NCBI RefSeq assembly: GCF_945862485.1
Contig: NZ_CAMAYF010000012.1
Location: 1 to 60,209, forward strand
Direction of reading: 5' to 3'
Length of the DNA stretch: 60,209 nt
Source of the DNA: Sphingorhabdus sp. EL138
GTDB lineage: Bacteria > Pseudomonadota > Alphaproteobacteria > Sphingomonadales > Sphingomonadaceae
A program made the position numbers and the translations under genes. Numbering within the stretch: the stretch's first letter is position 1; each line of letters starts with the position of its first letter. Positions 45,686 through 54,564 of the stretch are shown piece by piece. The notes under the pieces were generated by a model. It was not told the DNA's origin. It saw only the letters and a program-made list of their open reading frames with translations, and did not search any database.

Positions 45686-45701
45686 TCAACATATACGTTG
45701 A
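45686..45701. promoter_or_regulatory. Operator 5, TCAACA-TATA-CGTTGA
   Basis: One mismatch from the shared palindrome, 83 bp upstream of the HAPMO-type gene. On the minus strand TTGACA (45689-45684) with a 16-bp spacer to TAATTT gives a promoter-like pair overlapped by the operator. The intergenic stretch 45604-45979 holds this site and operator 6 and no gene. Confidence 0.7.
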
Positions 45702-45871
45702 TAATATTTATAAGTTGGTCACTGGACATAGTGAAATATCGAAATGTCTGGATCTAATCGAGTATGTTAAAAATATGACTTATAAACAATACTTTAAAGG
45801 CTATAATTGATAGAAATTTGACTTGACGCATTCGGTTGTGCCTATCCAAGACACGTGCTTTCTAAGCCTAT

Positions 45872-45887
45872 GCAACAGAGGTGTTGA
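45872..45887. promoter_or_regulatory. Operator 6, GCAACA-GAGG-TGTTGA
   Basis: One mismatch from the shared palindrome, 92 bp before the second TonB receptor gene. Rightward, TTGACG (45883-45888) with a 17-bp spacer to CTACAT is promoter-like, again with its -35 region inside the operator. Confidence 0.65.
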
Positions 45888-45979
45888 CGAGCCAGAATTT
45901 ATCTGGCTACATTACTGTTGATAAGAGTGGCGACTCGATATGCCACCGAAAAACAAGCTTAGTTGGAGAGGGAGTCGAG

Positions 45980-48571
45980 ATGAGGAAAAGCAGAACGTTA
46001 TTGTACACAGCTGCCGCGGTTGGCCTGATGGCCATAAATACCGCAGCACACGCACAAAATGAACAAAGCACGTCGGACACTCAAGCTGGCCTTGGCGAAA
46101 TCATTGTGACGGCAACCAAACGCAACGAAAACCTTCAAGATGTGCCGGTCGCGATAACTGCCATCACGACTGAGCAGCTAACCAAGCAGGGTGTCTTTTC
46201 GACCTCGGACCTAAACAACTCTATTCCTAACCTTCAGGTCAGCTCTGCCTATGGCGAGACGCAACCCAACTTCACGGTCCGCGGGATCGGTGTGGGCACA
46301 GAATACAACTCTAACGCGGCCTCGCCAGTTGGGGTGTATGTGGATGAAGTTTACCAGTCATTTCGCGCAAGTCATGGCCAACAATTGTACGACCTTGAGC
46401 AAGTCGAAGTTGTTCGCGGTCCGCAAGGAACGTTGTTTGGCCGAAACACTACCGGTGGTGCGATTAACTTTATTACACGGAAGCCACGTTTAACGGGTTC
46501 CAACGGGCACGCGACGATCGGATACGGCTCATTCAATCGCATAAGCGCGCTTGGCGCGATTGAGGTAACGCCCGTCGAGGATAAGCTGGGGATCCGCATT
46601 GCGGGTAGTTATGTGAATTCCGACCCTTACGTAAAAAATATCCAACCGGTAGGCTTGATCAAGTCTAATCCTAATGTCCCAGATAATGTTGCATTCGGCG
46701 ACCAGAATGCTGGAATTTCGCCCGGCGGACATGAAACTTGGGGGCTTCGTGGCCAAATCAGGTTTGTCCCCACTGAAACGATTGACATCAATTTTAAAGC
46801 TTATGTTGCTCAGTCCGTGGGCGGGCAAGACTCGCCTCAAAATCACGGGCCATCCCTGACCGATGACACCATAAACTTAGCAGACTCTGCTTTTGGCTTT
46901 TTTTACACGCCACTTGCCAGCACTTTGTTTGGCAATGGGCGCGATTTGACCCGATTTCTGCCACCTGCATATAGCGCGAAGGGTCGGGGTCTCTCTGCCA
47001 GGGAAATCGAGGGTAACTCAATTGGTACCGCCGAAACAAAAACCTTTGGCGCAGTTCTGAATGCTAAATTTGAGTTGTCTGACAGCGTCAACCTGACTTC
47101 AATCACTGGGTTTGATAGGACACGAAACGGATTGCTGCCACGTATTGATTGCGATGGCACACCTTATAATGTGTGCTCAATCGGGTACGCTTCATTGTCC
47201 AAGAGCTTTAATCAAGATCTTCGCCTCGATTTTTCAGCGGATCGATTTAAAGCCATTGCCGGCGTCTATTACGGCTGGGATAAAATTGTCACAAACAATA
47301 CGCCAGACTTCTACGGCTTCTTAAGCGACGTAAACGCCGCTATTGGAAATCCCAAAAATTACTTCAATCCAGCGGGTCTTGGGCGTGAAGCCGGTTTAGC
47401 AACTGCATTGAAGGCAAAGCAGGACTATACCCAAGAGCGTAAATCGATAGCCATATATGGCGAAGCAAGTTACGAACTTACCGAGAGTGTAAAATTCACC
47501 GCCGGGCTCCGTTACACGAAAGATAAGTTTGCTTATCTTGACGCCCTCACCACATTTTTTGATGATACCGGTGCACCACGACTTTACACTGTATCAGACT
47601 ATGCTCCAGGCGGCGTCTTCCAAAAATACTTTATTGGTGATTCCGCAGCGCTGGATGCAAGCATTAAGCCTCTTAACCGCCGCGATGGTTCAAACGCGCT
47701 AACAGGCCGTGCAATCCTGGACTGGAAGGTCAACGACGACGTTCTTCTTTACGCAAGCTACAGTCGTGGCTATCGTGGCGGAACATATAATGGCCTTGCA
47801 TTCCAGTCCGCAGCGCAAGTTTACTTTGTGGAACCGGAAAAAGTTGACGCCTTTGAAGTCGGCATGAAAAGCCGGTTCTTTGACAACCGCCTCCAGTTTA
47901 ACGCCTCAGTGTTTCATTATAAATATGCAGGTCAACAGCAGCAATTGCTCGATCCAAGCTCAGTTACATTCTTGATTAACCTTGACGGCAAACTTACGGG
48001 TCTTGACGCTGAACTCATCTTTGCAGTGACAGATGACATCCGCTTAAATGCTGGCTTTGGATATCTTGATAGCAGCTTCAACAGTGGTTCGTGTCCGACT
48101 GCGCCCATTAATGGTACGCCACCTCAAGTAGGTAATTGCATTTCCACAGCAGGTGGTAAAATTGACGTCGGCGGAAATCCGTTTCCTTATGCCAGCAAAG
48201 CGTCAGGAAATATTGGCATCGACTGGGATGTTGCCAAGACGGAATCAGGAACATTTACGGTTCATGCTGACACCAGTTACACCGGACGCTACTACTACGA
48301 CGTTTTTGGATCCTATGACTATGTGGGACCTCAAGGTAGTTCTGTGCTTTCCGGTAGAGGGCCGCTAGGTGAAGGGCAAGACCCGTATTGGCTGATTAAC
48401 GGGCGAATTTCCTATACCACCGACAGCTTCACTATTGCTGGCTTTGTTAAAAACCTGACCGATAAACTCTATTATCCAAACGCGATCAACGTTGAAGGAA
48501 GCTATGGTAGCGATTATCGAATTCGCGCAGCACCGCGCACCTTTGGAGTGGAACTCTCCGCAAAATTCTAG
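45980..48571 (+). CDS. TonB-dependent outer-membrane receptor 2
   Basis: An 863-residue receptor: signal peptide (residues about 1-26, ending AAHAQ), TonB-box-like GEIIVTATKRNENLQDVP, plug with VRGPQGTLFGRNTTGGAINF, and a barrel ending in the terminal Phe of GVELSAKF. Of the two receptors this is the more typical sphingomonad catabolic type. ATG at 45980 was chosen because a GGAGAGGGAG ribosome site and the signal peptide start there; an upstream GTG at 45881 would add 33 non-signal residues and run over operator 6. A strong terminator follows, separating it partly from the PQQ dehydrogenase gene. Confidence 0.93.
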   Translation: MRKSRTLLYTAAAVGLMAINTAAHAQNEQSTSDTQAGLGEIIVTATKRNENLQDVPVAITAITTEQLTKQGVFSTSDLNNSIPNLQVSSAYGETQPNFTVRGIGVGTEYNSNAASPVGVYVDEVYQSFRASHGQQLYDLEQVEVVRGPQGTLFGRNTTGGAINFITRKPRLTGSNGHATIGYGSFNRISALGAIEVTPVEDKLGIRIAGSYVNSDPYVKNIQPVGLIKSNPNVPDNVAFGDQNAGISPGGHETWGLRGQIRFVPTETIDINFKAYVAQSVGGQDSPQNHGPSLTDDTINLADSAFGFFYTPLASTLFGNGRDLTRFLPPAYSAKGRGLSAREIEGNSIGTAETKTFGAVLNAKFELSDSVNLTSITGFDRTRNGLLPRIDCDGTPYNVCSIGYASLSKSFNQDLRLDFSADRFKAIAGVYYGWDKIVTNNTPDFYGFLSDVNAAIGNPKNYFNPAGLGREAGLATALKAKQDYTQERKSIAIYGEASYELTESVKFTAGLRYTKDKFAYLDALTTFFDDTGAPRLYTVSDYAPGGVFQKYFIGDSAALDASIKPLNRRDGSNALTGRAILDWKVNDDVLLYASYSRGYRGGTYNGLAFQSAAQVYFVEPEKVDAFEVGMKSRFFDNRLQFNASVFHYKYAGQQQQLLDPSSVTFLINLDGKLTGLDAELIFAVTDDIRLNAGFGYLDSSFNSGSCPTAPINGTPPQVGNCISTAGGKIDVGGNPFPYASKASGNIGIDWDVAKTESGTFTVHADTSYTGRYYYDVFGSYDYVGPQGSSVLSGRGPLGEGQDPYWLINGRISYTTDSFTIAGFVKNLTDKLYYPNAINVEGSYGSDYRIRAAPRTFGVELSAKF

Positions 48572-48581
48572 ATGATTAAAG

Positions 48582-48622
48582 AGACACCCGCGCTGATAGT
48601 TCTGCGCGGGTGTCTTTCCTTA
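48582..48622 (+). terminator. Rho-independent terminator after TonB receptor 2
   Basis: A perfect 12-bp stem AGACACCCGCGC / GCGCGGGTGTCT (48582-48593 and 48604-48615) with a 10-base loop, followed by TTCCTTAT. It lies 10 bp after the receptor stop and 33 bp before the next gene. Confidence 0.8.
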
Positions 48623-48654
48623 TGGCGAGGTAAATTGAGACAGGACGGATAATT

Positions 48655-50742
48655 ATGCGCAAGCTTTGTGTGGTCTTAGCCATGGCTTTTTTGGTTTCGT
48701 GCGGGTCCGGGTATGAGGATGGCGTGATAGACACTTCCCGCTTGGACGGCGCGGCTTCCGAAACCCAAAACTGGCTGACATACGGCGGTACCTACGAAGA
48801 ACAGCGTTATAGTGGTCTGGAAGAAATAAACGCTGAGACGGCTAGCAGCCTCGGCCTTGAATGGTCCCATGAGTTTGACACGGCGCGTGGGTTAGAAGCC
48901 ACGCCGCTTGTGGCAGACGGGGTAATCTACACAACCACTGCATGGTCCAAGGTTCATGCGCTTGATGCGACCACGGGTAAGCTGCTGTGGAAATATGATC
49001 CGAAAGTACCGGGGGAAACAGGTTTCAAGGCTTGCTGTGATGTCGTCAATCGCGGCGCAGCAATTTATAATGGCAAAATTTATTCAGGTACGTTGGACGG
49101 GCGCCTGATTGCACTTGATGCCAAGACGGGCAAGCTTGTTTGGTCCGTCGTCACCGTTGACCAGAGCAAGCCTTATACGATCACGGGCGCACCTCGAATC
49201 GTCAAAGGCCGCGTGCTTATTGGCAACGGCGGCGGTGAATATGGTGTCCGTGGTTATGTGTCTGCATACGACGCAGAAACGGGTAAGCAGGCGTGGCGCT
49301 TTTATACGGTTCCGCCGGCGAAAGGCGCCAAGCCTGACGGAGCGGCGTCCGATGATATTATCGCCAAAATGCAAGGCACTTGGGATGGCGATTACACCAA
49401 ATTTGGTGGCGGCGGCACCGTATGGGACGCAATTGTTTACGACAAGGATTTCAATCAAGTCCTTATCGGCGTGGGCAATGGATCACCATGGGATCACCGT
49501 GTCCGTTCGAATGGAAAGGGCGACAATCTGTTCCTGTCGTCTGTGGTTGCGCTTGATGCCGATACGGGCAAATATAAATGGCATTACCAAGGAACACCCG
49601 CCGAAACTTGGGATTTCACACAGACACAGCCGATCATCCTCGCATCGTTGAAAATTGGTGGGGCTGATCGCAAGGTCATGATGCAAGCACCGAAAAATGG
49701 CTTTTTCTACGTTATAGACCGAAGCAACGGCAAACTCGTTTCGGCGAAGAATTTTGTACCGCAAAATTGGACTTCGGGCGTGGATATGAAAACCGGCAGA
49801 CCTATAGAGATGCCAGGTGCACGTTATGAAAATGGACCTTTCGTAGCTAATCCCTCAGGCCACGGCGCCCACAACTGGCAGCCTATGGCGTTCAGCCCGA
49901 AGACCAATCTGGTATATATTCCCGCACAGGAAGTGCCGATGGCTTACCAATCTGATGCGCCATTTGTCGGTCGAGAAGGGGGTTGGAACCTTGGCGTGAA
50001 CCTAGCAATTAATACCCTACCTGACGACGAGGCTGGACTGAAAGCCATCCGTGCGATTCTGAAAGGCGTCTTGATTGCTTGGGATCCCATAAAGCAAAAG
50101 GAAATGTGGCGGGTCGACCATGGTGGTCCTTGGAACGGTGGCGTGCTGGCAACTGCTGGCGGCTTAGTTTTCCAAGGCAATGCCAAAGGCGAGTTTAATG
50201 CATTTAACGCAACCAGCGGCAAGAAACTGTGGTCATTTGACAGTAAGATTGGGATCGTAGCACCTCCGGTTAGCTACTCGGTTAACGGCAAGCAATATGT
50301 TGCGGTGATGGTCGGTTATGGTGGTGGCTATGGCGTCGCTAGCCCCTTCACAGAAAATATGGGACCACGGCCCAATGGTCGACTGCTGGTATTCGCGATC
50401 GGCGGGAAGGCACCATATAAGGTAGAACGTATGGATCCCGGTCCGGCGGTTGTCGTGAAGGACAAATGGTCCACTGCTACCGTCGCCAAGGGGGCACAAA
50501 TTTTCGAGACCACCTGTTCTGTATGCCATGGAGGCACAGCACGATCTTCCGGCGTCTTGCCGGATCTGCGTCGCTCGCCGGTACTGGCTGACCAGAAATT
50601 GTGGCAAGAAGTGGTCCATGATGGAATACTGAAGGACAATGGTATGGTTGGCTTCAGCAAATGGCTGTCGCGTGAAGATGTGGAGGCTACCCGCGCCTAT
50701 GTTGCTGGTCGAGCGAAAGTCCTGGCGACCAAGGGCATCTGA
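48655..50742 (+). CDS. PQQ-dependent alcohol dehydrogenase with cytochrome c domain (quinohemoprotein)
   Basis: A 695-residue periplasmic dehydrogenase of the type II quinohemoprotein class. Seen: an N-terminal signal with a lipobox-like LVSC ending at residue 16, which suggests lipid anchoring; the vicinal Cys pair ACCDVV (C127-C128) that contacts PQQ; the catalytic region ETWDFTQTQPIIL; repeated Trp blades; and a C-terminal heme c motif CSVCH (C621-H625) with a Met in DNGMVGF as likely second ligand. It oxidises alcohols to aldehydes or ketones and passes electrons to the respiratory chain. An aldehyde dehydrogenase gene follows, forming a natural alcohol-to-acid pair. Confidence 0.92.
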   Translation: MRKLCVVLAMAFLVSCGSGYEDGVIDTSRLDGAASETQNWLTYGGTYEEQRYSGLEEINAETASSLGLEWSHEFDTARGLEATPLVADGVIYTTTAWSKVHALDATTGKLLWKYDPKVPGETGFKACCDVVNRGAAIYNGKIYSGTLDGRLIALDAKTGKLVWSVVTVDQSKPYTITGAPRIVKGRVLIGNGGGEYGVRGYVSAYDAETGKQAWRFYTVPPAKGAKPDGAASDDIIAKMQGTWDGDYTKFGGGGTVWDAIVYDKDFNQVLIGVGNGSPWDHRVRSNGKGDNLFLSSVVALDADTGKYKWHYQGTPAETWDFTQTQPIILASLKIGGADRKVMMQAPKNGFFYVIDRSNGKLVSAKNFVPQNWTSGVDMKTGRPIEMPGARYENGPFVANPSGHGAHNWQPMAFSPKTNLVYIPAQEVPMAYQSDAPFVGREGGWNLGVNLAINTLPDDEAGLKAIRAILKGVLIAWDPIKQKEMWRVDHGGPWNGGVLATAGGLVFQGNAKGEFNAFNATSGKKLWSFDSKIGIVAPPVSYSVNGKQYVAVMVGYGGGYGVASPFTENMGPRPNGRLLVFAIGGKAPYKVERMDPGPAVVVKDKWSTATVAKGAQIFETTCSVCHGGTARSSGVLPDLRRSPVLADQKLWQEVVHDGILKDNGMVGFSKWLSREDVEATRAYVAGRAKVLATKGI

Positions 50743-50768
50743 TAGATACCGGATTAGGAGAGTTTGTG

Positions 50769-52187
50769 ATGGAAGCGCGCTACGACATGCTGGTGAACGG
50801 TAAAATGATGGGCGGTAGCCGAACGGTTGATGTTGTTGATCCGGCGACCGAAGAAGTGTTTGCGGTCTGTGCCTGTGCATCGCGTGAAGAAATTGAAGAT
50901 GCCGTAACCGCTGCCGCGGCCGCGTTCCCAGCCTGGTCCGCGACGTCGATCGATGAGCGCCGTGCTGTGCTCATTAAAATGGCTGAAGCCATTGAGGCGA
51001 ATATCGAATCCATTGCCCGTACGCTGACTCGTGAACAAGGAAAACCAACGGCCGATGCGCAAGGCGAGGTCGGCGGGGCCGCTTATTTTCTGCGCTATTA
51101 TGCTGGGCTGGAAATTCCTGTCGAGTTGATTGAAGACAGCGAAACTCGGCGGATCGAACTACACCGCCGCCCGCTTGGTGTGGTTGCTGCGATCGTGCCG
51201 TGGAATTTTCCTGTGCTTACCGCAGTAAATAAGGTCGGCGCAGCGTTAATTACGGGGAACACCGTGGTAGTAAAGCCAGCTGCTACTACGCCGCTGGCGA
51301 CATTGCAAATCGCAGCACTTTGGAGGGATATCGTTCCAGCAGGCACAGTGAACATTGTGACCGACAAGAATGACCTTGGAGATGTGCTCACGAGTCATCC
51401 GATGGTACGTAAAGTCAGCTTCACGGGATCGACCAGTACAGGCATGAAGGTCATGTCGTCAGGCTCCGGTACGCTCAAGCGAATGACATTGGAACTTGGC
51501 GGGAATGATTCCGGCATCGTTCTCGACGACTGTGATCCAGATACAGTCTCACAGCAACTGTTCGATTCGGCCTTCATGAACAATGGTCAAGTTTGTATCG
51601 CGCTAAAGCGTTTGTATGTGCATGACAGCAAGTATGACGCCATCTGCGCGAAACTCGCTGAAATTGCAAAAGCAGCTATTGTCGGACCGGGCTCGCAACA
51701 GGGCACACAGCTTGGTCCTGTGCAAAACCGTGTTCAATTCGACAAGCTGAAAGCCCTGATCGAGGAAACACGAGCCGAAGGAACAATAATCGCAGGGGGT
51801 GACAGCCCCGACGGTCAGGGGTACTTCATTAATCCCACAATCGTGCGTGATATTTCGGACAATGCGCGCCTGGTTACCGACGAACAATTTGGCCCGGTTT
51901 TGCCGGTTATGCGCTTTTCAGACGTGGATGACGTTGTCGCACGCGCGAACGATAGTAGTTTTGGCCTTGGCAATTCGGTTTGGTCGTCGGACAGCGAAAA
52001 AGCCGGCGCAGTTGCTGCGCGGCTCGATTCCGGCACCGTGTGGATCAACAAACACGGAGACATCGGTCCTGATACCCCCTTCGCCGGAGCGAAAATGTCA
52101 GGCGTCGGTATCGAAATGGGGATGCATGGCTTGCTCGAATTTACGCAGGCCAAGGTTATGAACTTTGCAAAAATGGCAAACGCTTAA
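50769..52187 (+). CDS. NAD(P)-dependent aldehyde dehydrogenase
   Basis: A 472-residue ALDH with VPWNFPVLTAVNKV, the general base Glu in LELGGNDSG (E242) and the nucleophile Cys in NNGQVCIALKR (C276). It oxidises an aldehyde to the acid in the cytoplasm. ATG at 50769 was chosen because AGGAG precedes it; a GTG directly before it adds one residue. It follows the PQQ dehydrogenase gene by 26 bp and ends 4 bp from the convergent TetR gene. Confidence 0.92.
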   Translation: MEARYDMLVNGKMMGGSRTVDVVDPATEEVFAVCACASREEIEDAVTAAAAAFPAWSATSIDERRAVLIKMAEAIEANIESIARTLTREQGKPTADAQGEVGGAAYFLRYYAGLEIPVELIEDSETRRIELHRRPLGVVAAIVPWNFPVLTAVNKVGAALITGNTVVVKPAATTPLATLQIAALWRDIVPAGTVNIVTDKNDLGDVLTSHPMVRKVSFTGSTSTGMKVMSSGSGTLKRMTLELGGNDSGIVLDDCDPDTVSQQLFDSAFMNNGQVCIALKRLYVHDSKYDAICAKLAEIAKAAIVGPGSQQGTQLGPVQNRVQFDKLKALIEETRAEGTIIAGGDSPDGQGYFINPTIVRDISDNARLVTDEQFGPVLPVMRFSDVDDVVARANDSSFGLGNSVWSSDSEKAGAVAARLDSGTVWINKHGDIGPDTPFAGAKMSGVGIEMGMHGLLEFTQAKVMNFAKMANA

Positions 52188-52191
52188 CTGG

Positions 52192-52851
52192 CTAAGGTCC
52201 GTAAGGACTTTCGAGCCCAGCCAGCAACAGTTCGGCATAGGTTTTGCCGATTTCTTCTGCACTGACATCGCTTCGATCGGGCCGGAACCAGCGATGGGTC
52301 CACCCGACGATGCCTAATATACCATATGCAACGACACGAGATGATCCCACTTTACGTAGGCTGTTATCGGCATAGCCCTCTTCTATGATTGAAATGACCG
52401 CATCAACGGTCTCGGCATTGATTTTGCGCATAGACTTTGACCATTCAGTGCGTGCATCGCTCACATGGCTGAGGTTTTCGCGAATATATATGTAAAACAG
52501 GGGGTAATTGTCTCCGTAGGAGGTCATCAATGTATTGACCAAGTCGCGCAATTTGCGGCGAGGGCTGACGCCGCTTGATTCTATTTGTTTGATGAGTTCG
52601 AGGTTGCGTTCGACCACGGTCCGCACAAGCTCATCAAACAGCTCCTCCTTTGATGAAAAATAGTAATAGAGTGACGCTCTATCGATATCGAGTTCCGCTG
52701 CTATCGCACTGATGCTGGCGCCCTTAAAACCTAACCGGTTGAAAACGCGTATAGAGGCTTCGGCTATTTCTTTTCGACGCGCTTCATATGAAGCGCTGGA
52801 ATCGTCTTTTGCAAGTTTGCGGCGTTTCCCGATGTTGCTCACTGGTTTCAT
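52192..52851 (-). CDS. TetR-family transcriptional regulator
   Basis: A 219-residue TetR regulator: basic N-terminus, helix-turn-helix ASISAIAAELDIDRASLYYY followed by FSSKEELFDELV, and a helical ligand domain with FYIYIRENLSHVSD. It is divergent from the MaoC/thiolase operon, and a perfect copy of the 16-bp palindrome (53029-53044) lies between. It is the only intact regulator gene in the island and therefore the best candidate for binding all seven operators; an acyl-CoA or lactone may be the inducer. This assignment is inference. Confidence 0.9.
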   Translation of the reverse strand: MKPVSNIGKRRKLAKDDSSASYEARRKEIAEASIRVFNRLGFKGASISAIAAELDIDRASLYYYFSSKEELFDELVRTVVERNLELIKQIESSGVSPRRKLRDLVNTLMTSYGDNYPLFYIYIRENLSHVSDARTEWSKSMRKINAETVDAVISIIEEGYADNSLRKVGSSRVVAYGILGIVGWTHRWFRPDRSDVSAEEIGKTYAELLLAGLESPYGP

Positions 52852-53028
52852 AATCGTCTCTAGTTTCCATCTTATACTCGCATCTGCAAGCGCGGCCCCA
52901 ACATCACGAATTTGTCAGGACGTTTACCGTACTGCCATTATTCCGGTGCCTTGCGCAATCAGCGATTCAGCCGATATAGTTGTCGCAGACAACCAGGTTA
53001 CAGTGTTTGCACTAACATCGCAGCATTT

Positions 53029-53044
53029 TCAACAATAGTGTTGA
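53029..53044. promoter_or_regulatory. Operator 7, TCAACA-ATAG-TGTTGA
   Basis: A perfect 16-bp palindrome between the divergent TetR gene and the MaoC operon, about 80 bp before the MaoC start. Its position fits autoregulation of the TetR gene plus control of the operon. The rightward TTGACG at 53040 lies inside the operator, but the matching -10 is weak. Confidence 0.75.
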
Positions 53045-53123
53045 CGAAAGTGATTGCTTGATACATCTTTAAGTCAGAAACGAATCTAATCTTGCTGCAC
53101 AAATGCAGAATAGGAGGCACCTG

Positions 53124-53564
53124 ATGAGTCGCACCGACGTGCTGAATTCCTTACTGGTTACGCGCGACACGCCAGTCGGGTACAAGCTTCAGAGCATTAA
53201 GAAAAAGGCCGTAATTCAGTTGATGGGTTCGCGTCTTTGGGGTCGATTTAATCCGAACCACTGGGATCCTGTTTACGCTGCCACAACGGGTCTTTCTGCA
53301 CCGATCCAAACGGGAGAAATGTCCTCGGCCTATCTGGCCGAAATGTGTGTGAATCACTTCGGTGCTCAGATGTTCAGCAATGCCCGCATGGTTTGCAAAT
53401 ATGTGGCGTCTACGCTGGCTAACGAAGTCATCGTTACGCATGGCGTAGTCAGAGAAAAGACGCCTAAAGGCAATGGGTTCAGGTTCACGGTCGATATTTG
53501 GAGCGAGAATGAAGCGGGCGAAAAGAAAACAGTCGGCTGGGTGGAAGTCGATGTTGGTGTTTGA
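53124..53564 (+). CDS. MaoC-like hot-dog protein A (dehydratase, partial catalytic motif)
   Basis: A 146-residue single hot-dog-fold protein. The hydratase-2 motif (G-D-x-N-P-x-H) reads GRFNPNHWDPVYA (residues 40-52): N43, P44 and H46 are kept but the catalytic Asp is Arg (R41). ATG at 53124 follows AGGAGG by 6 bases. It is the first gene of a four-gene operon with a second MaoC-like gene, a DUF35 gene and an SCP2-thiolase gene. The same set in actinobacterial steroid pathways (ChsH1-ChsH2-Ltp2) hydrates an enoyl-CoA and cleaves the product by retro-aldol reaction, so a subunit of such a complex is likely. Confidence 0.8.
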   Translation: MSRTDVLNSLLVTRDTPVGYKLQSIKKKAVIQLMGSRLWGRFNPNHWDPVYAATTGLSAPIQTGEMSSAYLAEMCVNHFGAQMFSNARMVCKYVASTLANEVIVTHGVVREKTPKGNGFRFTVDIWSENEAGEKKTVGWVEVDVGV

Positions 53565-53581
53565 ATTAAGCAAGGGAACGA

Positions 53582-54121
53582 ATGATGCAAGCCGAGACAA
53601 TCCGAACTGACGCCCTTCGTCCGTTGAGCGATATACAAATAGAGCAGACGCGCGAATTCATTGATAGCCTAGAGCAAGGGTCTCAAACCTATTGGGATAT
53701 GGTTGAGATTGGTGATGAGCTATCCCGAGAACTCCATATAACGCCCGAGTTGGTCATCCTGTATGCTGACGCTGTGGAGGACTTCAATCCGTGGTATGAA
53801 GCATGGAAAATGAACACATGGCATATCAAAGGTGAGTCCCCGTTCGGCGGTGCTATTGTACCGCCGGTTCTGGTTTCGCATTTCGTTTTGTCTGTGCAAT
53901 TTGACCATAACAAACCGTTTGCGATAGGTTCCATACATACATTTCACGATTCCGAGATTCTAGCGCCCATTCCCGTTGGCGCGACCGTGAGGATCGCGAC
54001 CCGGGCAACGGATAAATATGAAAAGCGCGGAAGGCGGTATGTACGGCACGAAGTGAACGTCACTGACGTTGAAAACGGAACACATTATTTTCGCGAAACG
54101 CGGGATATTCTGTCGCTATGA
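53582..54121 (+). CDS. MaoC-like hot-dog protein B (dehydratase, partial catalytic motif)
   Basis: A 179-residue protein with one hot-dog domain and about 50 extra N-terminal residues. The motif reads AVEDFNPWYEAW (residues 64-75): Asp D67 and NP are kept, but the catalytic His position is Tyr (Y72). This complements protein A, which keeps the His and lacks the Asp, so the two may pair as a heteromer. Further segment FGGAIVPPVLVSHFV follows. ATG at 53582 or 53585; AAGGGA lies just before. It overlaps the DUF35 gene (ATGA at 54118). Confidence 0.8.
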   Translation: MMQAETIRTDALRPLSDIQIEQTREFIDSLEQGSQTYWDMVEIGDELSRELHITPELVILYADAVEDFNPWYEAWKMNTWHIKGESPFGGAIVPPVLVSHFVLSVQFDHNKPFAIGSIHTFHDSEILAPIPVGATVRIATRATDKYEKRGRRYVRHEVNVTDVENGTHYFRETRDILSL

Positions 54122-54564
54122 TGGCGCAACAACACGCGAGCACTCCAATCGTGGAAGGCTTGTTCGAAATTGTCGCGGGAACTCCAAAACTGATCGGTTC
54201 GCAGTGCCATGCCTGCAACACGATTTATTTCCCGCAAGCACTAAGTTGTCGAAACCCTAAATGCCGGGACAAATCGGTTGAGCAGACATTCTTGCCCCAT
54301 GGCGGCACCCTTTATAGCTATACCGTGCAGAGATATCAGCCGCCACCTTTGTTTCGGATGGATCACTGGTCGCCGTATGCTTTGGGCCTTGTCGATCTGG
54401 GTGATGGGTTACAAGTAATGGGCATGCTGACAGGCATAAAGTTAGACGAGATAGCCATCGGGATGACACTCAAACTTGTAGTCGAGCCGCTGTATTCTGA
54501 TGCCGAAATTGGTGAAAAACTGACCTATAAATTTGCGCCAGCGGAAAGGGCAGGGGCAGCATGA
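54118..54564 (+). CDS. DUF35 zinc-ribbon / OB-fold acyl-CoA-associated protein
   Basis: A 148-residue protein: zinc ribbon C30-x2-C33-x10-C44-x4-C49 (SQCHACNTIYFPQALSC, then NPKC), followed by an OB-fold (GGTLYSYTVQRYQPP, then YALGLVDLGDGLQVMGML). DUF35 proteins bind SCP2-type thiolases or aldolases and help hold acyl-CoA; in ChsH2 the domain is fused to a MaoC domain, while here it is separate. Start and stop overlap both neighbours by 4 bp, consistent with a fixed complex. Confidence 0.9.
   Translation: MMAQQHASTPIVEGLFEIVAGTPKLIGSQCHACNTIYFPQALSCRNPKCRDKSVEQTFLPHGGTLYSYTVQRYQPPPLFRMDHWSPYALGLVDLGDGLQVMGMLTGIKLDEIAIGMTLKLVVEPLYSDAEIGEKLTYKFAPAERAGAA

Noticed and set aside
45406-45810. A 134-codon plus-strand frame opposite the HAPMO-type gene start
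   Set aside because: It is antisense to the well-supported monooxygenase and crosses operator 5; no protein features or ribosome site.
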